A DNA stretch of 64,000 nucleotides from Coprothermobacter platensis DSM 11748 (GTDB lineage: Bacteria > Coprothermobacterota > Coprothermobacteria > Coprothermobacterales > Coprothermobacteraceae): NCBI RefSeq assembly GCF_000378005.1, contig NZ_KB899040.1:919645-983644 (forward strand), in the 5' to 3' direction. Every line of letters starts with the position of its first letter. Within the stretch, counting starts at the first letter, position 1. The position numbers and the translations under genes are program-made. The notes under the pieces were generated by a model. That model saw nothing but the letters and a program-made list of their open reading frames with translations, ran no database searches and was not told where the DNA came from. This document shows, piece after piece, positions 33,620 through 42,583 of the stretch.

Positions 33620-34786
33620 CTACCCGACTACGGCTGGCTCTATTACCAGGGCTCCTTTTTTAAACCGGTCAGGAGATAATGGCCGTAAATCTATATCCAT
33701 CGGCTCCCCCATCATCCACTTGCTTAATTGTTCGGCCATCACTGGGCCAAACATGAAACCATGTCCGGAACCTCCAGCAGCTACCCATAGACCGCTTATG
33801 TCTTCCAGAGGACCAATGGCATGATGGTGGTCTGGTGTCATCTCATAAAGCCCAGCCCATTGCCTAACAACGTTTACACCTTTAAGAAATGGAAGAACAT
33901 TGGTAGCTTCAGAACTCATTCTTAAGAGAAAATCTATGCTGCTTGAAAAATCAAATTCATCAGGCCTGTACCAGTGTCTTGGATCCTCAGGAGGAATACC
34001 CATAATGAACGACCCATGGGGCCTTTGCTGGATGTAATATCCACGTGAGAATGAAATAACCATGGGGCCAAGAAGCCGTTCCCACGGTTCTGTTATAAGA
34101 ATCTCGTGCTTTTCACCCCACAATGGTAAATCAATACCTACTGTTTTCAAAAGCGATGTGGTCCAAGCACCTGCGCATACAAGCACACGCTCTGCATAAA
34201 CAGAACTGCCATCTTGGAGTCTTACACCAGTAATCTTTCCATTTTCTGTTAAAAGTGTGTCTACAGGTGTCCATTCCCTAATTTCTACACCTAACCGTTT
34301 TCCAGCCTCAGCATAGGCAAAGGTGACATGGAATGGATCAGCATGACCATCACGATCATGATATGTGGCACCGTACACGCCTTCCACATTTACGCGAGGG
34401 AAAGCCTTCTTTACTTCTTCTACACTCAGCACATTTGTTTTAAGACCATAGGTGTGCTGAACTTCAACATTTCGCTTAAGGCCCTCAAATTCAGCCTCCG
34501 AATAGGCTAGGACCAAATAGCCACCTTGCCACAACTCGAGGTAGTCATTATCACATTCCAACTCTTTTGCCATGTTTTCAAAAATCTCCAAACTTCTAGC
34601 CATGAGTTTTACGTTGAATGGTGATCCAAATTGCGCCCTTATACCGGCAGCGCAGGAACCGGTAGATCCCCCTGTAAGAAACGTTTTCTCCAAAAGAAGT
34701 ATTTTGCCGGCTCCTCTTTTAGCAAGTTCATAAGCTGTAGCTACACCTTGAATACCTCCGCCAACAATGATTATGTCGTAAGTCAT
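33620..34786 (-). CDS. DAO-family FAD-dependent amino/imino-acid dehydrogenase subunit
   Basis: A 388-residue FAD protein of the glycine/D-amino acid oxidase family (sarcosine oxidase beta, HcnC, PDH beta). The dinucleotide motif is VGGGIQGVATAYELAKRGAG. VCAGAWTTSLL and the C-terminal AAGGSGHGFMFGPVMAEQLS are family hallmarks. It would oxidise the CH-NH bond of the substrate. It is the last of five overlapping genes and is coupled to the BFD-like gene by ATGA. By homology with the Thermococcales dye-linked complex, L-proline is a candidate substrate; sarcosine, glycine or another amine cannot be excluded. Confidence 0.93.
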   Translation of the reverse strand: MTYDIIIVGGGIQGVATAYELAKRGAGKILLLEKTFLTGGSTGSCAAGIRAQFGSPFNVKLMARSLEIFENMAKELECDNDYLELWQGGYLVLAYSEAEFEGLKRNVEVQHTYGLKTNVLSVEEVKKAFPRVNVEGVYGATYHDRDGHADPFHVTFAYAEAGKRLGVEIREWTPVDTLLTENGKITGVRLQDGSSVYAERVLVCAGAWTTSLLKTVGIDLPLWGEKHEILITEPWERLLGPMVISFSRGYYIQQRPHGSFIMGIPPEDPRHWYRPDEFDFSSSIDFLLRMSSEATNVLPFLKGVNVVRQWAGLYEMTPDHHHAIGPLEDISGLWVAAGGSGHGFMFGPVMAEQLSKWMMGEPMDIDLRPLSPDRFKKGALVIEPAVVG

Positions 34787-35064
34787 AAATGAGCCTCCTT
34801 CTCCAGCGCTTTGAATGGTATGCTCCTAAGTGGAGGTCTGATAACGTTTTCTCGCAGATACAATGCTGATAATGGCTTCCCTTTTATAGCAGAAAGTTCT
34901 CTTAATACAAGAAGGCGGCATGTCTTTCCACCGCAAGGTCCCATTCCTATTCTTAGGTAACGTTTCAATTTATCCCAAGAGTCATAACCATCTTCGATGG
35001 CTCCTCTGACATCATGCAATGTAATGTCTTCGCACCTGCAAATAATCACTTTATTGTCATCCAT
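34783..35064 (-). CDS. BFD-like [2Fe-2S] subunit of the dehydrogenase complex
   Basis: About 93 residues with ICRCEDIT at the N-terminus and GMGPCGGKTCRLL some 35 residues later, the CxC...CxxxxC arrangement of bacterioferritin-associated-ferredoxin-like [2Fe-2S] domains. Such a domain is often fused to HcnB/SoxA-type subunits; here it is a separate protein. ATG 35064 has GGAGG eight bases upstream, whereas GTG 35073 lies inside the ribosome site. It probably passes electrons between the two flavin subunits. Confidence 0.9.
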   Translation of the reverse strand: MDDNKVIICRCEDITLHDVRGAIEDGYDSWDKLKRYLRIGMGPCGGKTCRLLVLRELSAIKGKPLSALYLRENVIRPPLRSIPFKALEKEAHL

Positions 35065-35069
35065 CCCAT

Positions 35070-35555
35070 TCACCTCCTCCTGAAAGACCGTACAGTCATT
35101 AGCTCCGACGCAGGTATTTCAAGTGTAATAAGTGTCGTCTTACTGCTTTTATCCAATGAAGGAAGTCTTACTACTCTTATTACATCCGCGTCGCATACGA
35201 ATTGACCATAACGGTCCAGCCCTTGCACCTTATCGCCCTTTTGTGGTACATCAGGCATTTCATAAGGTATGGTTATTTGGGCATGGTTGGCTTTTAACGA
35301 TAATAAAAATATCGCCAAACCAGGACAAGACGCCACACAGTTGCCGCAGCCAGTGCATTTATCAAAATCGATAACGGGTGTGCTGGTCAGTGTTTTCATG
35401 CTAACAGCGCCTACGGGGCAAGCTTCTACACATGGATTGCAAGGAATATCTTGGAAACACTCGTGAACTGCCACAAATCCTTGTTCTAAACGTTCTCTAC
35501 GTGGCATGTTCTTGCCAATGTCTTCCAACGTTGGGACACCATCTACGTCAAGCAT
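35070..35555 (-). CDS. Ferredoxin-like 2x[4Fe-4S] subunit of the dehydrogenase complex
   Basis: This 161-residue protein has CFQDIPCNPCVEACP and CTGCGNCVASCP, which bind two 4Fe-4S clusters. A C-terminal extension of about 65 residues has no recognised motif beyond beta-strand character. It overlaps the upstream flavoprotein gene by eight bases. Equivalent proteins occur in archaeal proline dehydrogenase and related operons and probably link the complex to ferredoxin or another carrier. Confidence 0.9.
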   Translation of the reverse strand: MLDVDGVPTLEDIGKNMPRRERLEQGFVAVHECFQDIPCNPCVEACPVGAVSMKTLTSTPVIDFDKCTGCGNCVASCPGLAIFLLSLKANHAQITIPYEMPDVPQKGDKVQGLDRYGQFVCDADVIRVVRLPSLDKSSKTTLITLEIPASELMTVRSFRRR

Positions 35556-36633
35556 TCAACTCACCCCGCATGCGTTCAATACCCTCCAAAACTTTCTTGC
35601 TCAAGGAACTTGTCCTGAAAATTGACAAAGCTTCCAGGTTATCCTTAACAGCCTGCATATTATCCTGATATCCCAAGTCGTTAGCTGCTGCAAGTCCTGC
35701 TATGGTACCTCCAATACTCGCTGTGGTGGCTTCCTCTATGCCACCCGCATCACCAGCAACAAAGATATCCTTGTTTGTCGTACGCCCACATTCATCGTGC
35801 CATGGAACAAATCCACCTAATTCCGGTACATAAACAGTTTTCACACCCATCATCTGGAAAATATCAGTAAGCGGCATCAACCCAACAGCTAAAGCAACAG
35901 CATCTACATCGTGGCGTTTCTCAGTGCCTGGAATGGGCTGCATCTTTTCATCAACTTTTGCAGTGATTGCACTTTCTACTCTGCTGTTCCCGTACACACC
36001 CAAGACCGTTCGACCCAAAAGGAGGGGAACGCCGAGCCTTTGCACTTTCGCGGCATGTACCCAGTACGCTCCACCAAGCTTAGGCAAAACATCTACAATA
36101 GCATCAACGGTAGCACCTGCCTGCAAGAGTTGATAAGCCAATATGACACCGACATTTCCACTCCCCACTATGAGGAAGCGCTCTGCTGGCAAAACACCGT
36201 ATTCATTCATTAATGTCTGCACAGCGCCTGCTCCCATTACGCCGGGCATGTCGTTATTTTCAAAAAGTATCATACGTTCTGCTGCCCCGGTACATACGAT
36301 AAGTTTTTTCGCCTTTATGGTAATATGGTCACTCCATGAAGCAGCCAAATATGTTCCATCACGGTAAGCTCCTACAACCTCGTAACCCAAAAGAATTTGA
36401 ACGTTATCGTTATTCATAACATCTTCTGATAAACGCTTCGCAAGGTTGAAACCCCTTGTTCCGGCGCCTTTTTCAGCCCACCCAAAAAATTTATGCGTTT
36501 GTTTCACTAATTGACCACCTAAATGTTGGAATTTATCTACCAGCAATACATGAGCGCCACTTTGGGCAGATGCCAGAGCAGCGTTCATACCAGCCGGTCC
36601 ACCACCTATAACTAAAACGTCCGTTTCTATCAT
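35548..36633 (-). CDS. HcnB/PDH-alpha-like NAD(P)/FAD oxidoreductase subunit
   Basis: A 361-residue pyridine-nucleotide-disulfide-type flavoprotein. VIGGGPAGMNAALASAQSGA binds FAD, LIVCTGAAER and VGSGNVGVILAYQL belong to the second nucleotide-binding domain, and the third FAD contact is FVAGDAGGIEE. It corresponds to the large subunit of HcnABC and opine/proline dehydrogenases but without the fused [2Fe-2S] tail, which is separate here. It overlaps the preceding gene by ATGA. It may bind NAD(H) and hand over electrons. Confidence 0.92.
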   Translation of the reverse strand: MIETDVLVIGGGPAGMNAALASAQSGAHVLLVDKFQHLGGQLVKQTHKFFGWAEKGAGTRGFNLAKRLSEDVMNNDNVQILLGYEVVGAYRDGTYLAASWSDHITIKAKKLIVCTGAAERMILFENNDMPGVMGAGAVQTLMNEYGVLPAERFLIVGSGNVGVILAYQLLQAGATVDAIVDVLPKLGGAYWVHAAKVQRLGVPLLLGRTVLGVYGNSRVESAITAKVDEKMQPIPGTEKRHDVDAVALAVGLMPLTDIFQMMGVKTVYVPELGGFVPWHDECGRTTNKDIFVAGDAGGIEEATTASIGGTIAGLAAANDLGYQDNMQAVKDNLEALSIFRTSSLSKKVLEGIERMRGELNA

Positions 36634-36941
36634 GGCATCATCCCCTTGTTAAGCTGCTGCTCTACGGTCATTCCTTCATGAACGGAAGTAATACAAGCAC
36701 GTGTATTGGGAACACCATCGATAATCATTAGACAACTGCTGCAGTTACCTATAGCGCAAAACAGTCCTCTGGGCCGGTGTAAATTCACACTCTGCCTAAA
36801 CACATCAATCCCATTAGCAATCAAGGCAGAAGCCACAGTATCACCATCATAGGCTGGCAATGGTTTACCCTCATAAAAGATGGTTACCTGCGCGCCTTTC
36901 TGAAATTCGATCACAGGATGCACTGTAATACGACGCCCCAC
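36630..36941 (-). CDS. HcnA-like [2Fe-2S] subunit (Fer2_4)
   Basis: About 103 residues with the plant-type [2Fe-2S] ligands GLFCAIGNCSSC and the fourth Cys in TRACITS. HPVIEF at the N-terminus and GVPNTRAC are HcnA/SoxA signatures. GTG 36941 has GGGGAGG nine bases upstream and is preferred; the earlier ATG at 36959 would place that site within the coding region. It opens the five-gene operon. A TAATAT box at about 36966-36971 could be its -10. Confidence 0.9.
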   Translation of the reverse strand: MGRRITVHPVIEFQKGAQVTIFYEGKPLPAYDGDTVASALIANGIDVFRQSVNLHRPRGLFCAIGNCSSCLMIIDGVPNTRACITSVHEGMTVEQQLNKGMMP

Positions 36942-37020
36942 TTCACTACGCCTCCCCATTACTTAATATTACTATCTTAATAATTTAACACAAATTAACA
37001 AAAATGAGATAAATAAAAAA

Positions 37021-37048
37021 GAGGTAAAACCTTTCATGGTTTTACCTC
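37021..37048 (-). terminator. Intrinsic terminator of the MacAB-type efflux operon
   Basis: An 11-base-pair stem (GAGGTAAAACC/GGTTTTACCTC) with a six-base loop is followed on the minus strand by TTTTTTATTTAT. It lies 13 bases after the permease stop. Confidence 0.95.
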
Positions 37049-37061
37049 AAACGGTGCATTG

Positions 37062-38285
37062 CTACTCGTACCTTAGCGCTTCGACAGGATTGAGTAAGCC
37101 TGCCCGATAGGCAGGATAAATGCCAAAGAAAACACCAATTAGCAGAGCGAAAGAAACTGACAGAAGCAAGTTCTGCCATGTTATGAGCATGGGAATAGCA
37201 ATAACTGAGCTTGCAGCAGAACTTAAACCCCAACCTATCAATATCCCAATGACACCGCCACCCAGCGTAAGTATGAGTGCTTCTATGAGAAATTGGAACA
37301 ATATGTCCTTTCTGCGGGCTCCCAAAGCCTTCCTAATGCCAATTTCTCTGGTTCTTTCAGTTACAGAAACTAACATAATGTTCATCACGCCTATTCCGCC
37401 CACCACCAGAGATATACCAGCGATAACAGCTAACACCAAACTTATTACATTCAAAATATTATTCACGGCGTCTAAAGCGGAAACCAATGAACTTGCCTGG
37501 AACCCGTCCTTAACGTGATGCATGTTATTAAGAATATTCACCGCCAGACGACCGTATGTCTCCACTTGGTCTTGAGCGCTAAGAACCACTGCCAAGCTCG
37601 TTATGTTAGAAACCATACCTGAGCTCTTCAGTGTAGTATAAGGAACGTAAACAGTTATGGGTATGTTGTTCTTCGCAGATTCAGGAATGGCGGACATACC
37701 ACCATTTCCACCCACACTAAAGCCACTCTTGATTGTACCGATTATTTTCACGGACAAGATATTCCCATTAACGTTTACTTGAATACGTTTTCCTAAAATA
37801 TTAGGTGGCAAAAGCCCTTGCTCTATGGAATTGGCATCCACAAGCCCAACAGGGTCACCGTTCCTAACGTTGGCATCTGAGAAAAACTGCCCCGCGCTCA
37901 AAGACATACCGAAAGATTGAAAATACTGCTCGTTCGTGCCAAAGACCATTGCCATACCTGTACGGCCACTTACGCTGTAAAATCCTGTGGAATTCTGTAT
38001 GGGAACTACCGACTTCACGTAAGTGGAAGCATTTTTTAGGGCCAACATATCCAGTTCATTAAAAGAAATATTGCCTGCCGAAGGACTTATAGATATTTGT
38101 AGAACACCGCTTCCCAAACGTCCAAGTTCTTGGTTTACAGTACTGGTAACTCCAGAACTCAAAGTCAGAATTGTAAAAACTGACGCAATACCAATTACCA
38201 CACCCAGCACAGTTAAAAAAGAGCGAAGTCGCCCGCGGAGTATGTTCAGCCAAGCCTCTTTTATTTGTAGAAACAACAGATTCAT
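37062..38285 (-). CDS. MacB-type ABC transporter permease (FtsX family)
   Basis: This 407-residue protein has one N-terminal membrane helix (about 22-44), a large external MacB periplasmic-core domain and three C-terminal helices. [30 protein letters not shown] is the family coupling region, of which the central part [14 protein letters not shown] is the hallmark. It starts at ATG 38285, four bases inside the ATPase gene. With its ATPase and HlyD-like partner it forms a mechanotransmission efflux system for peptides, lipoproteins or drugs; the cargo is unknown. Confidence 0.94.
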   Translation of the reverse strand: [407 protein letters not shown]

Positions 38286-38971
38286 GCGTGCGTTTCCTCT
38301 CTTTCCACCAAACCATCCTTTATATAAACGATACGCTGAGCACGTGCGGCTACGTCCATTTCGTGAGTGACCATTACAATGGTGCTGCCAGATCTATGCA
38401 AATCATCGAAAATGTCAAGTATTTGGTAAGATGTAGCCGTATCCAAGTTTCCTGTGGGCTCATCTGCTAATAGCAAACTAGGCTCCATAACGATAGCTCG
38501 TGCAATAGCCACACGCTGCATTTCACCACCAGATATTTGGGTCATTAACCGGTGCCATTTCGCAGACAAGCCAACTTTATCTAAAGCATCCATAGCACGC
38601 TTTCGCGCCGTAGCTCCTGTTATACCAGCATAATACATGGGAACCATGACTTGCTCCATGAGATTTAAATGGGGAAGTAAGTTGAACGCTTGGAAAACGA
38701 ATCCTATCTTCTTATTCCGTATCTTTGCCAATGCGTTGTCAGACATTTGCGAAACATCCTCACCATCTAAATAATAAGAACCAGAAGTGGGTGTATCGAG
38801 GCAGCCCATAATGTGCATGAGTGTTGACTTTCCGGAACCTGATCTACCTGTGATAGCAATATATTCATTTTTTTCCACAGCCAAATTGATACCTTTTAGC
38901 GCTTCAAAAGCTGCGTCTCCCTTACCATAAACTTTTCTTATATCTTTTAACTGAAGTTGTGCTTGTGTCAC
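38282..38971 (-). CDS. ABC transporter ATPase (MacB/LolD type)
   Basis: A 229-residue nucleotide-binding protein. Walker A is GRSGSGKST, the Q-loop [10 protein letters not shown], the signature [14 protein letters not shown], and Walker [13 protein letters not shown], with the switch His in MVTHE. The DEPTGNLD pattern and size are those of the LolD/MacB/FtsE group. It lies between the adaptor gene (three-base gap) and the permease gene. Confidence 0.95.
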
Positions 38972-38974
38972 AAT

Positions 38975-40000
38975 TCACTCCACAATAACTTTCTGGCCAA
39001 CAGGAGTATCTAACTGATCTATTATTACATGTTCTCCAGATTCCAAACCCGAAGTAATTAAAGCAGTCCCAGAAGATTGGCTACCTACTTCAACTGTCTT
39101 TTCTTGAACCACATTATTCTGAACAACTTTTACCGAGTAAGAACCGTCTTCCCCGTAAATGAGAGCGGAAGATGGTATAACCAAACCAATCTTTTTATCC
39201 TTGAGTATTTCCACATCTACAGATGACCCAATAGGAATATTGGTACCATCATCGATGGTCACCTTGACACTAACGGTATTGTTTAAACTTACGGGACTAA
39301 CGAAGGACACGCTTCCACTGAACGTTTGATCACCAAAGAAAATTGTTGCATTATAACCAACTTTGACAGAAATTGCATCTACAGGATTTAATGACAGAGA
39401 AACATTCCTCTTAGAAACGTCATATACGACAACAGCAGGCTGCCCCATAGGTGACGGAGCGCCTTCAGTCACACCAACCGATGCTACAATGCCATTAGCA
39501 GGTGACTTTATCGTATAATCCTTTAGTTTATTCTCTAAAGAAGTAATGTTCAACTTCTGGTTATCGATCTGTATCTCTTGCATCTTAATTTGATCATCTA
39601 AAGATACGCCCCCACTTTGCTGGAGTGCAGCTCCTCCGGAGTTTTTTAGATTCTTATAACTTTGCAGTTGAATTTGTAACACCTGAAGTTGATTCTTCGC
39701 AGCACTCAGCTGTGTCTGAAGATCACTGTCATCAAAACTAACCAACGTCTCTCCTTTTGTAACATTATCGCCTACATCCACCATAACCTTTTCGGCATTC
39801 ATGCCCGTAGGGCCATAGAGCATAAACTGCTCATTCGGCTCTACGTATCCGCTGGCATACACTGTCTCCTCAACGGTTCCAGTTTGGACGGTAGCTGTTT
39901 TAACTTTTGCTTGATTGGAACTGCATCCACTCAGCAGTAATGCTCCAACGACGACAGCTAACGGCAACATAACTACCCTACGCTTGGAATGTATACTCAC
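38975..40000 (-). CDS. MacA/HlyD-like adaptor lipoprotein
   Basis: About 341 residues. A basic start is followed by a hydrophobic helix and lipobox LLSGC, so it is a likely lipoprotein anchored outside the membrane. The lipoyl/barrel-sandwich halves (DVGDNVTKGETLVSFDD and SPANGIVASVGVTEGA) flank a coiled-coil hairpin (about 95-155), and a beta-barrel domain follows. GTG 40000 has AGGAGG seven bases upstream; the in-frame start at 40030 does not. In a monoderm-type setting such adaptors may act on the ABC pump itself. Confidence 0.92.
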   Translation of the reverse strand: MSIHSKRRVVMLPLAVVVGALLLSGCSSNQAKVKTATVQTGTVEETVYASGYVEPNEQFMLYGPTGMNAEKVMVDVGDNVTKGETLVSFDDSDLQTQLSAAKNQLQVLQIQLQSYKNLKNSGGAALQQSGGVSLDDQIKMQEIQIDNQKLNITSLENKLKDYTIKSPANGIVASVGVTEGAPSPMGQPAVVVYDVSKRNVSLSLNPVDAISVKVGYNATIFFGDQTFSGSVSFVSPVSLNNTVSVKVTIDDGTNIPIGSSVDVEILKDKKIGLVIPSSALIYGEDGSYSVKVVQNNVVQEKTVEVGSQSSGTALITSGLESGEHVIIDQLDTPVGQKVIVE

Positions 40001-40043
40001 TATGGTTCCTCCTACTCTCAAAATACTCAAATTATACTAAAAC

Positions 40044-40145
40044 TTATAGAGATTCATCTTCACCAAGTTTTACGTTTCCGAACAGATAAAACCACAACAA
40101 ACTAAGAATCAGCTCCACCATCCAAAGAGTCCAAGCCATACTCAT
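40044..40145 (-). CDS. Putative 33-residue single-helix membrane peptide
   Basis: An open frame from ATG 40145 to TAA 40044 has a strong ribosome site (GGAGG nine bases upstream). The product begins MSMAWTLWMVELILSLLW, is Trp/Leu-rich, has one predicted membrane helix (about 3-22) and a charged tail with GEDESL. It lies 43 bases upstream of the MacA-like gene on the same strand, so it is probably the first gene of that operon. I know no family for it. A small subunit or regulator of the efflux pump is a guess. Confidence 0.65.
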   Translation of the reverse strand: MSMAWTLWMVELILSLLWFYLFGNVKLGEDESL

Positions 40146-40281
40146 TACACACCACCTCCAATTTCTGTTTTTACTCTTCATTAGCTATATACCCTAAAAA
40201 GTACATTTAAGTTGCAAAGAATAGAAATATGGATGAAGTGGTAATATTGTATTTAGATTCACTTAAAAGGAGGGGTAAGAA

Positions 40282-40638
40282 ATGAAGACAAATCAAGTAC
40301 AAAATGACACAAGTAAAACCGAAAAACACACTCCCTACATTGATGTTCCTTCAGAAGTAAAAGTAAATGAACCGTTTCAAGTAACAGTGCAGGTAGGCAA
40401 GGACATTCCTCATCCAAATCTCGTAGAACATCACATTAAGTGGATTCAAGTTTTCTTTGAAGAGGAAGGCAGAGCATTTAACCCCATACATGTCGCAACT
40501 TTTGATATGGGGCCAACTTATGCTGAACCAAAGGTTTCTTTTACAATGAAAGTTCAAAAACCTGGTAAGCTTATTGCTCTTGCATACTGCAATGTACATG
40601 GTTTATGGGAGAATGCAGTAGAAATTAAAGCAATTTAA
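40282..40638 (+). CDS. Superoxide reductase (neelaredoxin type)
   Basis: A 118-residue class II superoxide reductase that turns superoxide into peroxide without making oxygen. The Fe(His)4Cys site is visible: His16 in EKHTPYID, His44, His50 or His51 in HPNLVEHHIKW, and Cys103 and His106 in YCNVHGLW. The Glu14-Lys15 pair near the iron is conserved. The N-terminal desulforedoxin domain is absent. AGGAGGGG precedes ATG 40282. It is followed after 19 bases by a ferritin-like gene, forming an oxygen-defence operon in an anaerobe. Confidence 0.96.
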   Translation: MKTNQVQNDTSKTEKHTPYIDVPSEVKVNEPFQVTVQVGKDIPHPNLVEHHIKWIQVFFEEEGRAFNPIHVATFDMGPTYAEPKVSFTMKVQKPGKLIALAYCNVHGLWENAVEIKAI

Positions 40639-40657
40639 AACAGAAGGAGTGGTAAGA

Positions 40658-41143
40658 ATGGGAGAATTCGCTCGAAAATACAGTATCGGCAATACAGATG
40701 AGTTGTTAAAACTGCTAAACAAAGCCTATGCTGACGAGTGGATTGCCTATTTCTATTACCAGACAGGTGCTGCATTACTCAAGAGTTTGAACGGAAAGAT
40801 AACTGCCGACCAGCTCACGGAAATGGCTGAAGATGAAGAAGAACATAGAAAACAATTATGCGAGAGAATTGTAGAGCTGGGAGGAAAACCCGTATCAGAA
40901 TGGGATGAAATTTCAAAGCAGGCAAATTACCCAAAGATCACCTATCCTATCAGTGAAACCGATTGGCAAGGTTTTTTAAGGGCTGTACTGGATGCGGAGC
41001 GTGGTGCCATAGAAGTGTACGAAAAACTTGTGGAGTTCCTTCGTCAAGGCAACGGCGACCCCGTAACTTTCCACGTGATAAGGCATATCTTGCAAGAAGA
41101 AATGGGACACGAAGAAGAAATCGAAACACTGTTAGGCATATAA
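40658..41143 (+). CDS. Ferritin-like (Dps/DPSL-type) diiron protein
   Basis: A 161-residue four-helix protein. Diiron ligands are suggested by YADEWIAYFYY (Glu), EDEEEHRKQL (ExxH), DAERGAIEVYE (Glu) and EEMGHEEEIE (ExxH). The size and pattern fit Dps-like or DPSL proteins, which store iron and consume peroxide; that would complement the superoxide reductase upstream. ATG 40658 has AGGAG eight bases upstream; a GTG nine bases earlier is less likely. The transcription unit ends at the hairpin beginning at 41158. Confidence 0.9.
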   Translation: MGEFARKYSIGNTDELLKLLNKAYADEWIAYFYYQTGAALLKSLNGKITADQLTEMAEDEEEHRKQLCERIVELGGKPVSEWDEISKQANYPKITYPISETDWQGFLRAVLDAERGAIEVYEKLVEFLRQGNGDPVTFHVIRHILQEEMGHEEEIETLLGI

Positions 41144-41157
41144 AACAAATACACACC

Positions 41158-41197
41158 AAAGGAAAAGAGGGAACAAAAGTGTTCCCTCTTTTCCTTT
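41158..41197. terminator. Bidirectional intrinsic terminator after the ferritin-like gene
   Basis: A perfect 17-base-pair stem (41158-41174 with 41181-41197) and a six-base loop, A-rich at the left end and T-rich at the right. It serves the superoxide reductase operon and the convergent 439-residue protein gene. Confidence 0.95.
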
Positions 41198-41212
41198 TAT
41201 ATGGTTATTCTT

Positions 41213-42532
41213 TTAATCTTCGTCGCTAAACCACGTCGGGTCGAACCATTCAACTTCTCTTGGACCGCCTGATTTCATCCTATTTAATATTAGTCTGGCC
41301 ACTGGCGTATCAAGGTTTTGCAAACGTACTTCAGTGTCAGCCGAACTTTGTATAACTTTCAGTGCATCACTCATAAGATTTTCAAAATCGCCTAACCATG
41401 GAGCATCTTCTGGGACAGAAAGAATGAGTTCGTCCCATATGTCCAACTTAAGGCTCACTGCTACTAATTGCTTTAGCAATGCCATCGTGTCACCAGTATA
41501 TGTCTCTAAGCGTTTCAAAATCTCTTCCATAGCAGCTATGGCAACGTCTAAGTTCTTTGTTCCAGATAAAATACCAAGCAAGCCATACAGACCATTTTCG
41601 CCCGGTAATTCCCTAAGAATTTCCAGAGACTTCTTTGGAAATTTAGCGCCAAGCTCTCTTCCTAAAGCCTGAGCCTGCTTCACAGTAAGCACATTCCCTT
41701 CCTTGTCAAGCAAAATACGGCGTGCTAGTGCTGTGTCTTCTCTTTTTAACACCTCTGCCAAAAGTTTTAAGAGAAGCTTGAAGCGTATAGGTGTTTTCAT
41801 TTTTGCAATGATTTCGTCATATAGGGAACCGAGGTTTTCTGATTTCACTAATAGTTCGTCGAAAGATTGAAGCGCCTTTTCCTCATCTACGTCCATGGAT
41901 GCTTTGAAAGCCGATTTTAGATACTTGATGTCTTGTGTTCTTCTGTAAATTGTCAGATAAACATCAGCTAAATCTTTATCTGATACGAGATTATTCGTAA
42001 TAGCATATTGGAGCAGTTCTTCTAACCTATTGGGAGGCAGGTGCTGTGCTAATGCAATTACCAATGGTCCTATCTTTATTTTCCAATCGTACTTCTGTAT
42101 AGCTGAAAATATCTTTCCTGACTCAAATCGTTTTTTACTGAGGATATCTAAGAGACAATAAATCAAAACGCCGTCCGCACTATCACCAAAAAGTAAATCA
42201 GCATCGTTCCTTGCTCGAATGAGCCTTAAATCATCTACAAGTGAGTATATGTAAGCAATACCAGCACTCATGCCTAACATGGGTTGCCTTTTCCAAATCT
42301 GTTTAATAAGTTCCACAATTCTATTGAGCGTCGCATCGGGAATATCAACTAAACCATAATTCGCTAGAAGAGATAAAAGCGTCTCATAGCGCTGCTCGAG
42401 ATCTCTCTCACCCACCGCATCGCCCAAACGCAGCAAATTAATATACTCTTCTTTGGGCCTCACCAAAGATTGCTTAAACTCATCTTTACGATTTTTCCAA
42501 TTATTCAATAGGGATAGTATCGAAAGTTCCAT
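41213..42532 (-). CDS. Hypothetical all-helical protein, 439 residues
   Basis: I do not recognise a family. The protein is almost wholly alpha-helical with a repeating helix-turn-helix pattern, so a TPR/HEAT-like solenoid is possible. It has no signal peptide or membrane segment, no cysteine and an acidic C-terminus rich in Trp/Phe/Asp (WFDPTWFSDED). ATG 42532 has no Shine-Dalgarno; TATGAT ends 11 bases upstream. It is a single-gene unit ending at the shared terminator. The helical C-terminal motif may be a binding tail; that is speculation. Confidence 0.75.
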   Translation of the reverse strand: MELSILSLLNNWKNRKDEFKQSLVRPKEEYINLLRLGDAVGERDLEQRYETLLSLLANYGLVDIPDATLNRIVELIKQIWKRQPMLGMSAGIAYIYSLVDDLRLIRARNDADLLFGDSADGVLIYCLLDILSKKRFESGKIFSAIQKYDWKIKIGPLVIALAQHLPPNRLEELLQYAITNNLVSDKDLADVYLTIYRRTQDIKYLKSAFKASMDVDEEKALQSFDELLVKSENLGSLYDEIIAKMKTPIRFKLLLKLLAEVLKREDTALARRILLDKEGNVLTVKQAQALGRELGAKFPKKSLEILRELPGENGLYGLLGILSGTKNLDVAIAAMEEILKRLETYTGDTMALLKQLVAVSLKLDIWDELILSVPEDAPWLGDFENLMSDALKVIQSSADTEVRLQNLDTPVARLILNRMKSGGPREVEWFDPTWFSDED

Positions 42533-42583
42533 ATAATAAGTCTATCATAAAAAAGTCACTATAAATTAATAAATCAGCAATGT

